Origin: Actinocorallia herbida
Lineage (GTDB): Bacteria > Actinomycetota > Actinomycetes > Streptosporangiales > Streptosporangiaceae
Assembly: GCF_003751225.1 (NCBI RefSeq)
Contig: NZ_RJKE01000001.1
Coordinates: 4,526,001-4,590,000 of the forward strand
Length of the DNA: 64,000 bases
Direction: 5' to 3'
The notes under the pieces were generated by a model. It made no database searches and was not told the DNA's origin. It worked only from the letters and a program-made list of their open reading frames with translations. Positions 17,249 through 26,059 of the stretch are shown here, piece by piece (positions within the stretch are counted from its first letter, which is position 1; every line of letters starts with the position of its first letter). A program made the translations under genes and the position numbers.

Positions 17249-18454
17249 TCAGCGGCTCATGAGGGAGCGGGCGATCAGGTCGCGCTGCACCTCGTTGGTG
17301 CCCGCGTAGATCGAGGCGGCCCGGCTGTTGAGGTAGTAGGGCATGGCGATCAGGTCGAAGCCGTCGCCCAGGGGCGCGGTCCCGCCGCCGACGGTCAGAG
17401 CCTGGAGCTGGAGCGAGAGCCCTTCCAGTCCGCTCACCCTGGCCATCAGGGAGGTCAGGCGCTGGATCAGCTCGGTGCCGACGGTCTTGTTGAACGAGGG
17501 GAAGGCGAGGTCGTGCGCGAGGGGGTGGCCGCTCACCGCGAGCTTCTCGACCGCCTCCACCGACGCCACGTCCGCCTCGAGCTCGCCGAGCTCCCGCTGG
17601 AAGACCGGGTCCTGCGCGAGCGTGCCGCCGAACGGAGAGGTGCGGGTCGCGGCCGCCTCACGGATCATCCGGACGAACCGGTACAGCCACGGGGCCTGCG
17701 AAGACGAGCCGCGCTCGTACTTCAGCAGGTGCTTGGCGACGGTCCAGCCCTCGTTCTCGGCCCCGACACGGCCCGACTGGGGCACCCGGACGTCGTCGAA
17801 GAACACCTCGCACTGCTCGGGGAAGCCGTCCAGGCCGACGATGGGCCTGATCTCCATGCCGGGGTAGTCGACCCGGTCCAGGAGCAGGAACGTGATCCCC
17901 TGCTGCTTCCTGCCCTCGCTGCTGGTGCGGACCAGCATGAACATCCGGTTCGCCCGGTGCGCCAGGGTCGTCCAGGTCTTGCTGCCGTTGATGATGTAGT
18001 CGTCGCCGTCGGCCACCGCGGAACAGGTCAGCGAGGCCAGGTCGGAACCGGCCTCAGGCTCGGAGTAGCCCTGGGTCCAGTAGTCGTCCCCGGCGAGGAT
18101 GCGAGGCAGGTACCTGGCCTTCTGCTCCTCGGTGCCGAGGTCGATGATCAGCGGGCCGATCATCTTCAGGCAGTTGGGCAGCAACGGGGGCAGGTTCCGC
18201 TTGCAGTACTCCTCGGCGAAGACGAAGCGCTCCTCGGCCGACCAGCCGGTGCCGCCGTGCTCCACCGGCCACTCCGGCGCGGCCCAGCCCTTGCCGTTCA
18301 GGATCTTCTGCCATGCCATCGTCGCGTCGAAGGGGGCGAAGACGCTCGTCGTCTTGCGCCCGGCCTCCCGGATGACGTCCGTCGGCGCCGTGTCGAGGAA
18401 CTCCGCGACCTCTTGGCGGAAGGCCTCGAGTTCGGGCTTGGGTTCCAGATTCAT
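17249..18454 (-). CDS. Acyl-CoA dehydrogenase, probable catalytic subunit
   Basis: 401 aa. First gene of the two-gene operon. Seen: the FAD/substrate stretch TQGYSEPEAGSDLASL (about residues 127-142), WTTLAHRANRMFML in the beta domain, and the C-terminal SIYAGTNEVQRDLIARSL. E247 in LLKYERGSS aligns with the helix-G catalytic base of isovaleryl-CoA dehydrogenase; the alternative C-terminal Glu site is Ala (YAGT). The ATG at 18454 has GGAGGGGAG upstream and gives the usual N-terminus, so a longer frame upstream is not used. It probably oxidises a branched or cyclic acyl-CoA together with the downstream partner. Confidence 0.88.
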   Translation of the reverse strand: MNLEPKPELEAFRQEVAEFLDTAPTDVIREAGRKTTSVFAPFDATMAWQKILNGKGWAAPEWPVEHGGTGWSAEERFVFAEEYCKRNLPPLLPNCLKMIGPLIIDLGTEEQKARYLPRILAGDDYWTQGYSEPEAGSDLASLTCSAVADGDDYIINGSKTWTTLAHRANRMFMLVRTSSEGRKQQGITFLLLDRVDYPGMEIRPIVGLDGFPEQCEVFFDDVRVPQSGRVGAENEGWTVAKHLLKYERGSSSQAPWLYRFVRMIREAAATRTSPFGGTLAQDPVFQRELGELEADVASVEAVEKLAVSGHPLAHDLAFPSFNKTVGTELIQRLTSLMARVSGLEGLSLQLQALTVGGGTAPLGDGFDLIAMPYYLNSRAASIYAGTNEVQRDLIARSLMSR

Positions 18455-18563
18455 CGCGCGGCTCCCCTCCCATCTGAAAACACAAATATCACGATGCGCA
18501 CGGTACGCCCTCAGGGCCGGTGCCCCCACACCGGCCACCACCGAACCCCGCCCGGCGCCCGGG

Positions 18564-19538
18564 TCACTGGATGACGATCGCCGGGGCGTGGTCGAAGGAG
18601 GCCGGGCACGGGTAGACGTAGAGCGCGTAGTCGTCGCCGATCGTGAAACCGACGTCGTCGGCGTGGTGGGCTCCCCGATCCCGTTCGACGAGCCACCGGT
18701 CGTCGGAGTCGCCCTCGGTGCCGCCGAGGGTGAGGAGCAGATTCTCGTCCATGCGGGAGCCGCACTCGGGGCAGACGATCTCGAAGTGGTCCGTCAGCGA
18801 CCAGTCGCCCCAGCCGCCCACCTTGACGCCCTTGCGCAGGGCGAGCACGAAGGCGTAGTCCCCGTCCACCTCCGTCTCCCACGCCTCGATGGCCCTTTCC
18901 AACGGCACGGGAAGCTGCTGCGGGTAGGGGTACTCGACGACCGTCTCCGGGTACACGGCGCACGGGCTCACCAGGTACGGCTCGGCGATCACGCGTGGCT
19001 CGGGGTAGACGGCGAGGGGATCGGCGACCGCTCCAGACTCACGCCAGCGCAGGCGGACGTCCGGTCCGTAGGCCGTGTACGGCAGGGACTCGTGATCGAG
19101 CGGGCACCACAGCACCTGAAGCAGGTCCGCGCCCTCGGGGCAGGGCAGGCCGGGCACGTCCCGCGCGTACAGCTGGGCGACGGGCAGCATCGGCACGGGG
19201 GCCTCGACCGACGACAGCGGAAACTCCCTGGACAGCAGCTCGTACATGCGGGCCCGCAGCGCGCCGGTGGGGGCGTGCCCCTGTGTCTTCACCTGGGCGA
19301 GGATCGTCCTCCGCTCCCGGGCCTCGGCCAGGCAGAACAGGGCGTACTCGGCGTGCGGCTCCGAGCAGGTGGGCCATTCCTCGTCGGACGGCCAGAGCAG
19401 CGGACCGCCCACCGAGCTCTCGCCGGTGCCCGGCGCTCCCGCCCTCGGATGCAGCCGCACCGCCTCCCTGGCGAACCGCTCGATCCCGGGGAAGAGCGCC
19501 GCGACGTTCAAGTTGCGGGGCGGGCTGACGAACCGCAC
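18564..19538 (-). CDS. DUF1963-like (YwqG-type) protein
   Basis: 324 aa, cytoplasmic, no signal or membrane segment. N-terminal half: GGPLLWPSDEEWPTC and LPVAQLYARDVPGLPCPEGADLLQVLWCP, the pattern of the DUF1963/YwqG fold. C-terminal part: a Cys pair (VCPECGSRM) and an aspartate-rich end. No biochemical function is known for this family. The GTG at 19538 is chosen because GAGGAGG precedes it by about five bases; a TTG nine codons earlier is the alternative. Confidence 0.75.
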   Translation of the reverse strand: MRFVSPPRNLNVAALFPGIERFAREAVRLHPRAGAPGTGESSVGGPLLWPSDEEWPTCSEPHAEYALFCLAEARERRTILAQVKTQGHAPTGALRARMYELLSREFPLSSVEAPVPMLPVAQLYARDVPGLPCPEGADLLQVLWCPLDHESLPYTAYGPDVRLRWRESGAVADPLAVYPEPRVIAEPYLVSPCAVYPETVVEYPYPQQLPVPLERAIEAWETEVDGDYAFVLALRKGVKVGGWGDWSLTDHFEIVCPECGSRMDENLLLTLGGTEGDSDDRWLVERDRGAHHADDVGFTIGDDYALYVYPCPASFDHAPAIVIQ

Positions 19539-19704
19539 GATGGCCTCCTCGCTCTGGGAGGCCAAGATCTACCAGCGGTCACCGACAGATTTCGACCCCG
19601 GGCGCGACCTGCCCGATCGTGCGCTCGGGCGGCCTCACCTTGTAGCGTCGCCGGGACGAGCGGGGCGGTGGCCCGGCTCGCCCCGGACAGAAGGGTGCAC
19701 GGAC

Positions 19705-20529
19705 ATGGAAGGCCGGCTGGAGAACGGGCAGTACTGGCAGGGCTGGACGGTCGAGGCGCCGGTCGGCGTGGTGGTCTTCGTGCACGGGGTGCACGAGCAC
19801 GGCGGCCGCTACGCGCCCGTCGCCGCCCGGCTGGGCGAGGCGGGCTACGCGTGCTACGCCGTCGACCATCCCGGGCACGGCCGATCCCCCGGCAACCGCG
19901 GCAACATCGACGGCATGGACACGACCGTGGCAGGCGTCGCGGCCCTCGTCACGATGGCGGCGGACCGTCACCCGGACGTGCCGGTGTTCGTGTACGGGCA
20001 CAGCCTCGGCGGGCTCGTCGCCCTCACCTACCTGACCGGCGAGCGGCACCCGCGCGTCGTCGGCGCGGTCATCTCCGCGCCCGCGCTCGACACGAGCGCG
20101 TCGAACGCCGTCCAGCGCGCCTTCGCGCCCGTCCTGTCCCGTTTCCTCCCCGACCTCGGTGTGCTGGCGCTGGACATCGAGGCGGTCAGCCGGGACCCGG
20201 AGGTCGTCGCCGCCTACCGCGCCGACCCGCTGAACCACACCGGCAAGATCGTCGCCCGCACCGGCGCCGAGATCCTCACCGCGGCCACCGCCATGCCCGC
20301 CCGCCTCCGTGGCCTCACCCTCCCCCTCCTCCTCGTCCACGGCGGCGCAGACCGCCTCATGCCCGTCAGCGCCACCGAGGTGGTCCGCGCCCACGCCGCC
20401 TCCCCCGACCTCACCGTCCGCGTCTTCGACGGCCTCTACCACGAGCCCCACAACGAACCCGAGAAGGCCGAGGTCCTCACCGAGATCGTCGCCTGGCTGG
20501 ACGCCCACCTCCCGCCGGCCCCCGCATAG
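19705..20529 (+). CDS. Monoacylglycerol lipase-like alpha/beta hydrolase
   Basis: 274 aa. It hydrolyses monoacylglycerols or similar esters to fatty acid and glycerol, by family. Seen: oxyanion motif HGVHEHGGRY (residues 27-36), nucleophile elbow YGHSLGG with S100, acid D216 in GGADRLMP, and H246 in LYHEPHNE. No signal peptide, so cytoplasmic or membrane-associated. The ATG at 19705 starts directly before the conserved N-terminal strand. It is a single-gene unit closed by a hairpin. The lysophospholipase L2 branch is the closest alternative. Confidence 0.9.
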   Translation: MEGRLENGQYWQGWTVEAPVGVVVFVHGVHEHGGRYAPVAARLGEAGYACYAVDHPGHGRSPGNRGNIDGMDTTVAGVAALVTMAADRHPDVPVFVYGHSLGGLVALTYLTGERHPRVVGAVISAPALDTSASNAVQRAFAPVLSRFLPDLGVLALDIEAVSRDPEVVAAYRADPLNHTGKIVARTGAEILTAATAMPARLRGLTLPLLLVHGGADRLMPVSATEVVRAHAASPDLTVRVFDGLYHEPHNEPEKAEVLTEIVAWLDAHLPPAPA

Positions 20530-20554
20530 CCCCTTCCGAACCCCGCCGACCCCT

Positions 20555-20585
20555 GGGCCCGATCACCACGACGGTGATCGGGCCC
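20555..20585 (+). terminator. Hairpin after the monoacylglycerol lipase gene
   Basis: A perfect 13-bp stem (20555-20567 with 20573-20585), loop ACGAC, begins 26 bases after the stop codon. The remaining spacer to 20750 shows no further gene. Confidence 0.75.
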
Positions 20586-20750
20586 GTGCGTTGCCGTCAG
20601 GCGGTCTCGGCCCAGCTCACGAGCCTCCTCGGCTTCGTCGAGACCACCGCCCCCAGGCCCTGCGCACCGCCCGGCCCTCCGACTCAGCCTGGTGGGAGAC
20701 CAGCCCTCCCCGAGGACACCTGGCCCCGGCGCTCGGGACACGGGCGGGGT

Positions 20751-21281
20751 TCAGGTGCGGGTGAGGGGGGCGGCGCCGAAGGAGACGTGGAAGCGGGCGC
20801 ACCAGATGCTGACGCTGGGGTAGGCCGGCCAGTCGAGGTTCGCGGGGAGCGGGTAGTTCTGGTCGCCTCGGTTGCCCTTGAGTTCGGCCACGTCGACGTG
20901 CTTTCCGTCGTCGAAGACGGTCCAGCCTGAGCGGCCCTTCTTGACCGGGGCGTCGCTGAGCCAGACGTGCAGGTCCGGGCCGTTGCTGGTGTTCAGGCCC
21001 TCGAGGCGCAGGGTGTGCGAGCCGTCCGGCAGGCGGATGACCTTCGCGGTACCCGTCGTGGAGTGCTCGTGGCTGACGAAGGTTCCCTGCGCCACGGCGA
21101 CGGGGGCCGCCGCCGGGCCGGGACCGGCCGTCGAGGTGGGGACCGCCGTGGGAAGCGGCTCCTGGACGGTCTCGTTCACCCAGAGCTTCCAGGGCTCGAA
21201 GACCAGGAGAGCGGCCACCAGCAGGGCCGTGCCCGCGATGGCGACGGCCGGCAGTACGGCCCTTCTCGTGCGGCGTTCCAC
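20751..21281 (-). CDS. Membrane-anchored DM13-domain protein
   Basis: 176 aa. Residues 8-30 form one membrane anchor (AVLPAVAIAGTALLVAALLV), then a Pro/Ala/Thr linker, then a DM13 domain from about residue 63 (AQGTFVSHEHSTTGTAKV, LHVWLSDAP, NYPLPANLD) with a Cys in SIWCARFHVSFG. DM13 domains are proposed redox or electron-transfer modules on extracellular proteins. The conserved Cys and His needed for that proposal are present. It is divergent from the ABC importer operon, with no functional link visible. Confidence 0.83.
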   Translation of the reverse strand: MERRTRRAVLPAVAIAGTALLVAALLVFEPWKLWVNETVQEPLPTAVPTSTAGPGPAAAPVAVAQGTFVSHEHSTTGTAKVIRLPDGSHTLRLEGLNTSNGPDLHVWLSDAPVKKGRSGWTVFDDGKHVDVAELKGNRGDQNYPLPANLDWPAYPSVSIWCARFHVSFGAAPLTRT

Positions 21282-21489
21282 CTGGTGTTCCTCCGGTTCG
21301 GACGGGGTGTCCCACCATCATGCGGCGCGCGGCGCTTCCGGGTGAGGGGTTGCGGCGCGTTATGCCGGGGGTTCTTCCCCACTGTGTTCCCCGTCACGTC
21401 CGCGCGAGTCTCGGATCGCCGGGCGGGGTCGGTGCGCCGGCGGCCAGGACGGCCGGACGGCGCGGTGTTCGGATGAGGGAGGAACGGAA

Positions 21490-22647
21490 ATGCGCTCACG
21501 GAGCAATGGCATCAGTGGCGGTCTGTGGGGTTCTGGAAGAGCGGGCGTGCTGGCGGTCGCCGTGTGCGCGATGGCCTCGGTGCTCGCGGCCTGCGGCAGC
21601 GGCGGCGCGGACGGCGGCGATGCCGACGGCGTCGCCGCGACGGTGCCCGCACAGGTCCGGACGGACGTCGACGCGCTGCGACGGGATCCGGTGCCTATCG
21701 CGCTGCCCAAGCTGGAGAAGAGCCCGCCGAGCGGTAAGAGCGTGATCTGGCTGGGGTGCAAGTATCCCGAGTGCGCGACGGTCACGAGCGGCATCGAGCC
21801 CGCGGCCGAGGCGCTCGGGTGGAAGCTCACCACGCTGCGTCCCGAGGTCACGCCGGAGGCGATCCTGGCGGCCTGGACGCAGGCGGTCGCGGCGAAGCCC
21901 GACGTCATCCTCGCGATCGACGTGCTGCCGATCCAGGCGATCGCCGAGCAGCTCGACGACGCGGAGAAGGCAGGCATCCGGGTCATCCTGACGGCCGGGC
22001 CCACGAAGCCGGGCGAACACGGCGTCGACGCGTCCATCGGCTCGGTGGCCTTCCGCAAGGCGAACGCCACGGCGATGACCGAGTACGCGATCGCCGACTC
22101 CGGGGGCAAGGCCCACATCCTGCTCGCCTTCGACCCCTCGATCCCGCTGCAGCTCAGCGTCCGGGACGCCGCGAAGGAGGCCGCCGCGACCTGTCCCGGC
22201 TGTTCCTTCGCCGAACTCGAGGTGCAGCTGGCCCAGGCGGGCAAGACCATCCCCGGCCAGGTCATCAGCCACATCCAGCGCCACCCGGACGTGGACTACG
22301 TGATCACCACCGGATCCGGCGCGCTCGGCGTGGCACAGGCGCTGAAGAGCGCCGGGCTCGGCAAGGTCCACCTGGTCACCTCGAACGCGCAGCTGCAGGA
22401 TCTCGCCGAGGTCAAGAAGGGGCTGCAGGCCGCCGCCATCCCGAACGAGGAGATCTCGGTCGGCTGGCGCATGGTCGACGCGGCGGCCCGGCTCCTGTCC
22501 GGCGCGGAACTCCCGGAAGACCTGGCCGACCCCGTCGGCCAGCGGCAGCTGTTCGACAAGGCCAACATCGACGAGGCCGACCTCGAGCACGCCTGGGACG
22601 TCCCGGACAGCCGCACCGCCTTCCTGACGGCCTGGGGACTCGGGTGA
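21490..22647 (+). CDS. ABC importer substrate-binding lipoprotein (type I periplasmic fold)
   Basis: 385 aa. The lipobox VLAAC (residues about 32-36) anchors the mature protein. The body follows the ribose/galactose/autoinducer-2 type I periplasmic-binding fold (SVIWLGCKYPECATV, a DVILAIDVLPIQAIAEQLDDAEKAG segment, YVITTGSGALG). Despite the sugar-type fold, the partner enzyme downstream suggests a cyclic ketone-like cargo rather than a sugar (inference). GAGGGAGGAAC precedes the ATG. The gene is fused by a 4-bp GTGA overlap to the ATPase gene, starting a four-gene coupled operon. Confidence 0.88.
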   Translation: MRSRSNGISGGLWGSGRAGVLAVAVCAMASVLAACGSGGADGGDADGVAATVPAQVRTDVDALRRDPVPIALPKLEKSPPSGKSVIWLGCKYPECATVTSGIEPAAEALGWKLTTLRPEVTPEAILAAWTQAVAAKPDVILAIDVLPIQAIAEQLDDAEKAGIRVILTAGPTKPGEHGVDASIGSVAFRKANATAMTEYAIADSGGKAHILLAFDPSIPLQLSVRDAAKEAAATCPGCSFAELEVQLAQAGKTIPGQVISHIQRHPDVDYVITTGSGALGVAQALKSAGLGKVHLVTSNAQLQDLAEVKKGLQAAAIPNEEISVGWRMVDAAARLLSGAELPEDLADPVGQRQLFDKANIDEADLEHAWDVPDSRTAFLTAWGLG

Positions 22648-24167
22648 AGGCACTCGAGCTCCACTCGGTGAGCAAGGTGTTCGGGTCGCAGCGGGCGCTC
22701 GCGGGCGTCGATCTCGAACTCCACGCCGGTGAGGTGCACGCGCTGCTCGGGCAGAACGGGTCGGGCAAGTCGACGCTGATCAAGGTGCTCGCCGGCTTCC
22801 ACGCGCCGGACGGCCCGGCCGAGGCGTCGGTGCTCGGCGCGCCGCTCGCCCTCGGGGACGCGGCGGCCGCCTACGCCGCCGGACTGCGCTTCGTCCACCA
22901 GGACCTCGCGCTGATCGACAAGCTCGACGTCACCGACAACCTGGCGCTCGGCGAGCGGTACGCGGGACGCCGCTGGCTGGGCCACCGCCGCGAGCGCGCC
23001 GCCGCCGCGGCCCATCTCGCCGCGTTCGGGATCGACCTCGACCCCGACCGGCTCGTCGGGGAGCTGTCGTCGTCGCAGCGCACGATGGTCGCGGTCGTGC
23101 GGGCGCTGCACCCCGCGGCCCCCCCGGCGCGGGTGCTGGTCCTGGACGAGGTCACCGCCTCCCTGCCGAAGACCGAGGTCGAGCAGGTCTTCGCCCTGAT
23201 CCGCAGGATCCGCGACGACGGCGGCACCGTCCTCTACGTGACCCACCGCCTTGAGGAGGTGTTCGCCATCGCCGACCGGGTCACCGTCCTGCGCGACGCC
23301 CGCCGGGTGGCGACCTCGCCGGTGGGCCGGCTGGACCACGACGGTCTCGTCGAGCTCATCGTGGGACGGCGGCTCGACGAGTTCTATCCGGCCGCGCCGC
23401 ACTCCCGGGACGAGGTCGTGCTCTCCGCGCGCGGGCTGACCGGCCGGACCGTCACCGAGGTGGACCTCGACGTCCACCGCGGCGAGGTGCTCGGGATCGC
23501 CGGCCTCGCGGGGTCGGGCCGGGAGGAGATCCCGTACCTGCTGTTCGGCGCCCGCCCGTGGACAGGCGGCGAACTGCGGCTCGGCGGCACGACGTACGAC
23601 GCGCTCACCCCGCCGGCCGCGATCGCGCACGGCCTCGCCCTGATTCCGGCCGACCGCGCGGGCGAGGGCGCCACGCCGTCGATGTCGCTGCGCGAGAACC
23701 TGACCCTCCCCCGGCTGCGGAGCAACCGGGCCGGGTGGATGTCGCTCAGCCGCGAACGCCGCGAGTCCTCGGCCTGGCTCGACCGGCTGCGCGTGGTGCC
23801 GGCCGACGGGGAGGCGCCGCTGTCCCGGTTGAGCGGCGGCAACCAGCAGAAGGTCATGCTCGCCCGCTGGTTCCGGTGCGACCCGGCGGTCCTGCTGCTC
23901 GACGAGCCCACCCAGGGCATCGACGTCGGATCGAAGGCCGCGATCTACGAGCAGCTCACCGAGCGAACCGGACAGGGCCTGTCCGTCGTCGTCGCCTCCA
24001 CCGACCACGAGGAGCTCGCCGCGATCTGCGACCGGGTGCTCGTGGTCGCCGGGGGGCGGATCCGGGCCGAGCTCAGCGGGCGCGCACTGACCGCCGACGC
24101 CATCAGCAAGGGGATCCTGGCGAGGCCGGGAGACCCCGTGAACCAGAGGGGCGCTGACCGCGCATGA
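22644..24167 (+). CDS. ABC importer ATPase with two nucleotide-binding domains (RbsA/MglA type)
   Basis: 507 aa, GTG start overlapping the previous stop. NBD1: Walker A GQNGSGKST near residue 37 and Walker B VLVLDEVTASL. NBD2 begins near residue 255 with a degenerate Walker A (GLAGSGREE), a normal signature (LSGGNQQKVMLARW) and LLLDEPTQGIDVGSK. This asymmetry is normal for carbohydrate-type CUT2 ATPases. It energises import with the neighbouring permease and lipoprotein. The NBD1 signature (ELSSSQRTMVAVVRAL) is a little divergent. Confidence 0.92.
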   Translation: MKALELHSVSKVFGSQRALAGVDLELHAGEVHALLGQNGSGKSTLIKVLAGFHAPDGPAEASVLGAPLALGDAAAAYAAGLRFVHQDLALIDKLDVTDNLALGERYAGRRWLGHRRERAAAAAHLAAFGIDLDPDRLVGELSSSQRTMVAVVRALHPAAPPARVLVLDEVTASLPKTEVEQVFALIRRIRDDGGTVLYVTHRLEEVFAIADRVTVLRDARRVATSPVGRLDHDGLVELIVGRRLDEFYPAAPHSRDEVVLSARGLTGRTVTEVDLDVHRGEVLGIAGLAGSGREEIPYLLFGARPWTGGELRLGGTTYDALTPPAAIAHGLALIPADRAGEGATPSMSLRENLTLPRLRSNRAGWMSLSRERRESSAWLDRLRVVPADGEAPLSRLSGGNQQKVMLARWFRCDPAVLLLDEPTQGIDVGSKAAIYEQLTERTGQGLSVVVASTDHEELAAICDRVLVVAGGRIRAELSGRALTADAISKGILARPGDPVNQRGADRA

Positions 24168-25201
24168 CCACCACCGACATCGCGTCGGCCGAGGAGACCG
24201 CAGGACCGCCGACGCCCAGTCCGGCGCGCCGCCCGTGGACCTCGCAACTGTCCGACTACACGGGCTTGATCATCTGGGCGGCGCTGATCGCGCTGTTCGC
24301 GGCATGGGTGCCCGACACCTTCCTGACCAAGCTGACCGTGCAGACGCTCGCGGGCGAGCAGGCCATCACGGCGATCGTCGCGATCGGCGTGCTGCCCGCC
24401 CTGGCCGCGGGCGCGTTCGACCTCTCCGTCGGCGCGACGCTCGGCCTGTCGGCCGTCATGGTCTCGGCGCTGACCGCCGACGCCGGGATGCCCCTGCTCC
24501 CGGCCGTGGTGCTGACCGTCGGCGCCGGGGTCCTCGTCGGCTCGGTCAACGCCTTCCTCGTCGTCGTGGTCGGCATCGACAGCCTCATCGCGACCCTGGC
24601 GATGAGCTCGGTGCTGGTCGCACCGGCCCGAGCGCTGTCGCACGATCAGATCATCAGCGGCGTGCCCGACTCGCTGACGAACCTGACCTCGGGGATGCCC
24701 TTCGGCGTCCCGGCGATCGCGCTCTACATGTTCGGCATCGCCGCCGTCGTCTGGTACGTCCTCGAACACACTCCGCTCGGCCGCCGGACCGGGGCCACCG
24801 GCGCGGGGCCCGACGCGGCCCGGCTGGCCGGGGTGCGCACAGGCCGCGTCGTGGCCGGGTCGCTGGTGGTCTCGTCCGCCCTCGCCTCGTGCGCCGGGAT
24901 CCTGCTCGCCTCGAAGCTGAGCACGGCCACGCCGGGGCTCGGCCCGGCCTATCTGCTCCCGGCGTTCGCGGCGGCCTTCCTCGGCACCACGCAGATCAAG
25001 CCCGGGAAGTTCAACGTGGTCGGCACGCTCCTCGCGATCTTCCTGCTCGCCACCGGCGTCAAGGGCCTCCAGCTCGCGGGGACGCCGGACTGGATCACCG
25101 ATCTCTTCAACGGCCTCGCCCTCATCATCGCGGTCGGGCTCTCCCTGTGGGGCGGCCGCCTGCTCGCACTCGTCAGACCAAGAAACGGAGACCTCGCATG
25201 A
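24164..25201 (+). CDS. ABC importer permease (RbsC type)
   Basis: 345 aa with about nine to ten membrane segments. The N-terminal 30 residues are polar and cytoplasmic. The family region GVLPALAAGAFDLSVGATLGLSA is intact (FDLSVGA motif), and the coupling segment GRRTGATGAGPDAARLAGVRTGRV lies in the cytoplasmic loop. CUT2 permeases homodimerise with one RbsA-type ATPase. It overlaps both neighbours by four bases (ATGA). Confidence 0.92.
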   Translation: MTTTDIASAEETAGPPTPSPARRPWTSQLSDYTGLIIWAALIALFAAWVPDTFLTKLTVQTLAGEQAITAIVAIGVLPALAAGAFDLSVGATLGLSAVMVSALTADAGMPLLPAVVLTVGAGVLVGSVNAFLVVVVGIDSLIATLAMSSVLVAPARALSHDQIISGVPDSLTNLTSGMPFGVPAIALYMFGIAAVVWYVLEHTPLGRRTGATGAGPDAARLAGVRTGRVVAGSLVVSSALASCAGILLASKLSTATPGLGPAYLLPAFAAAFLGTTQIKPGKFNVVGTLLAIFLLATGVKGLQLAGTPDWITDLFNGLALIIAVGLSLWGGRLLALVRPRNGDLA

Positions 25202-26043
25202 CGACCTTCGACCCCCTCTTCCGGACCCGGCTCGACCAGTACGCACCGCATTTCGGGGAATTCTTCAAGCTCCGCTTCGAGGACGGCATCCTCGAAGTCC
25301 GGATGCACACGAAGGACGGCCCCCTGCGCTGGGGCGGCGGCCCGCACCGCCAGCTGATCCCGCTGCTCCAGGCCATCGACCACGACGAGGACGTCGAGGT
25401 CGTGATCATCACCGGCACCGGGGACACGTTCAACGCCGCGATCGACACCGACGAGTACCGTGGCCGGGGCATGCTGGAGCGCTGGGACAACTGGAACACC
25501 GGCTACGACCTGACCTACCGCGACCAGGTCCGCGAGCCGATGGCGCTGCTCGGCCTCCAGGTGCCGGTCATCGCGGCGATCAACGGCCCCGTCCTGACCC
25601 ACGCGGAGCTCGCCCTCCTCAACGACATCGTGATCTGCTCCGACACCACGGTGTTCTCCGACGGCCACTGGGACGGCCTGGGGATCGTGCCGGGCGACGG
25701 CGTCCACACCGTGTTCCGCGAACTCCTCGGGCACAACCGCGGCCGCTACTTCCTGTACTCCGGGCAGGTCATCGACGCCCGGGAGGCGCTCGCGCTCGGG
25801 CTCGTCGGCGAGGTGCTGCCCGCCGACCAGGTGCTGGAGCGCGCCTGGCAGATCGCCCGCGAGTGGTTCATGACCAAGAGCCGGGTGCAGCGCAGGCTCG
25901 CGCGGGCGACCCTGATCCAGCCGTGGCGTGAGCTGTTCGTCAAGGAGATCGCGTTCGGCATGGCGCACGAGTGCCTCGGCGCGGCGATCGGCCCGCCCGC
26001 CCCGCTGAGCGGTCCGCTCCGCGAGGCGTTCGGGATCGAGTGA
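25198..26043 (+). CDS. Crotonase-superfamily C-C hydrolase, 6-oxocamphor hydrolase-like
   Basis: 281 aa. 6-Oxocamphor hydrolase is a crotonase-fold enzyme that opens cyclic beta-diketones by a retro-Claisen reaction. Seen: VIITGTGDTF, VPVIAAINGPVLTHAE, GIVPGDGVHTVF, GHNRGRYFLYSGQ and GMAHECLGAA, which match the Rhodococcus enzyme as I recall it. H135, D167 and E258 line up with its catalytic H122, D154 and E244. H157 lies one position off H145 in the alignment. Coupling by ATGA to an importer suggests it acts on the imported compound. An ordinary enoyl-CoA hydratase is less likely, because the usual oxyanion and Glu pair are absent. Confidence 0.8.
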   Translation: MTTFDPLFRTRLDQYAPHFGEFFKLRFEDGILEVRMHTKDGPLRWGGGPHRQLIPLLQAIDHDEDVEVVIITGTGDTFNAAIDTDEYRGRGMLERWDNWNTGYDLTYRDQVREPMALLGLQVPVIAAINGPVLTHAELALLNDIVICSDTTVFSDGHWDGLGIVPGDGVHTVFRELLGHNRGRYFLYSGQVIDAREALALGLVGEVLPADQVLERAWQIAREWFMTKSRVQRRLARATLIQPWRELFVKEIAFGMAHECLGAAIGPPAPLSGPLREAFGIE

Positions 26044-26059
26044 CGGGCGGTCCGGGCCG

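Noticed and set aside
22644-24167. Degenerate Walker A in the second ATPase domain read as a broken gene.
   Set aside because: Asymmetric domains are normal for RbsA/MglA-type ATPases; signature and Walker B motifs are intact.
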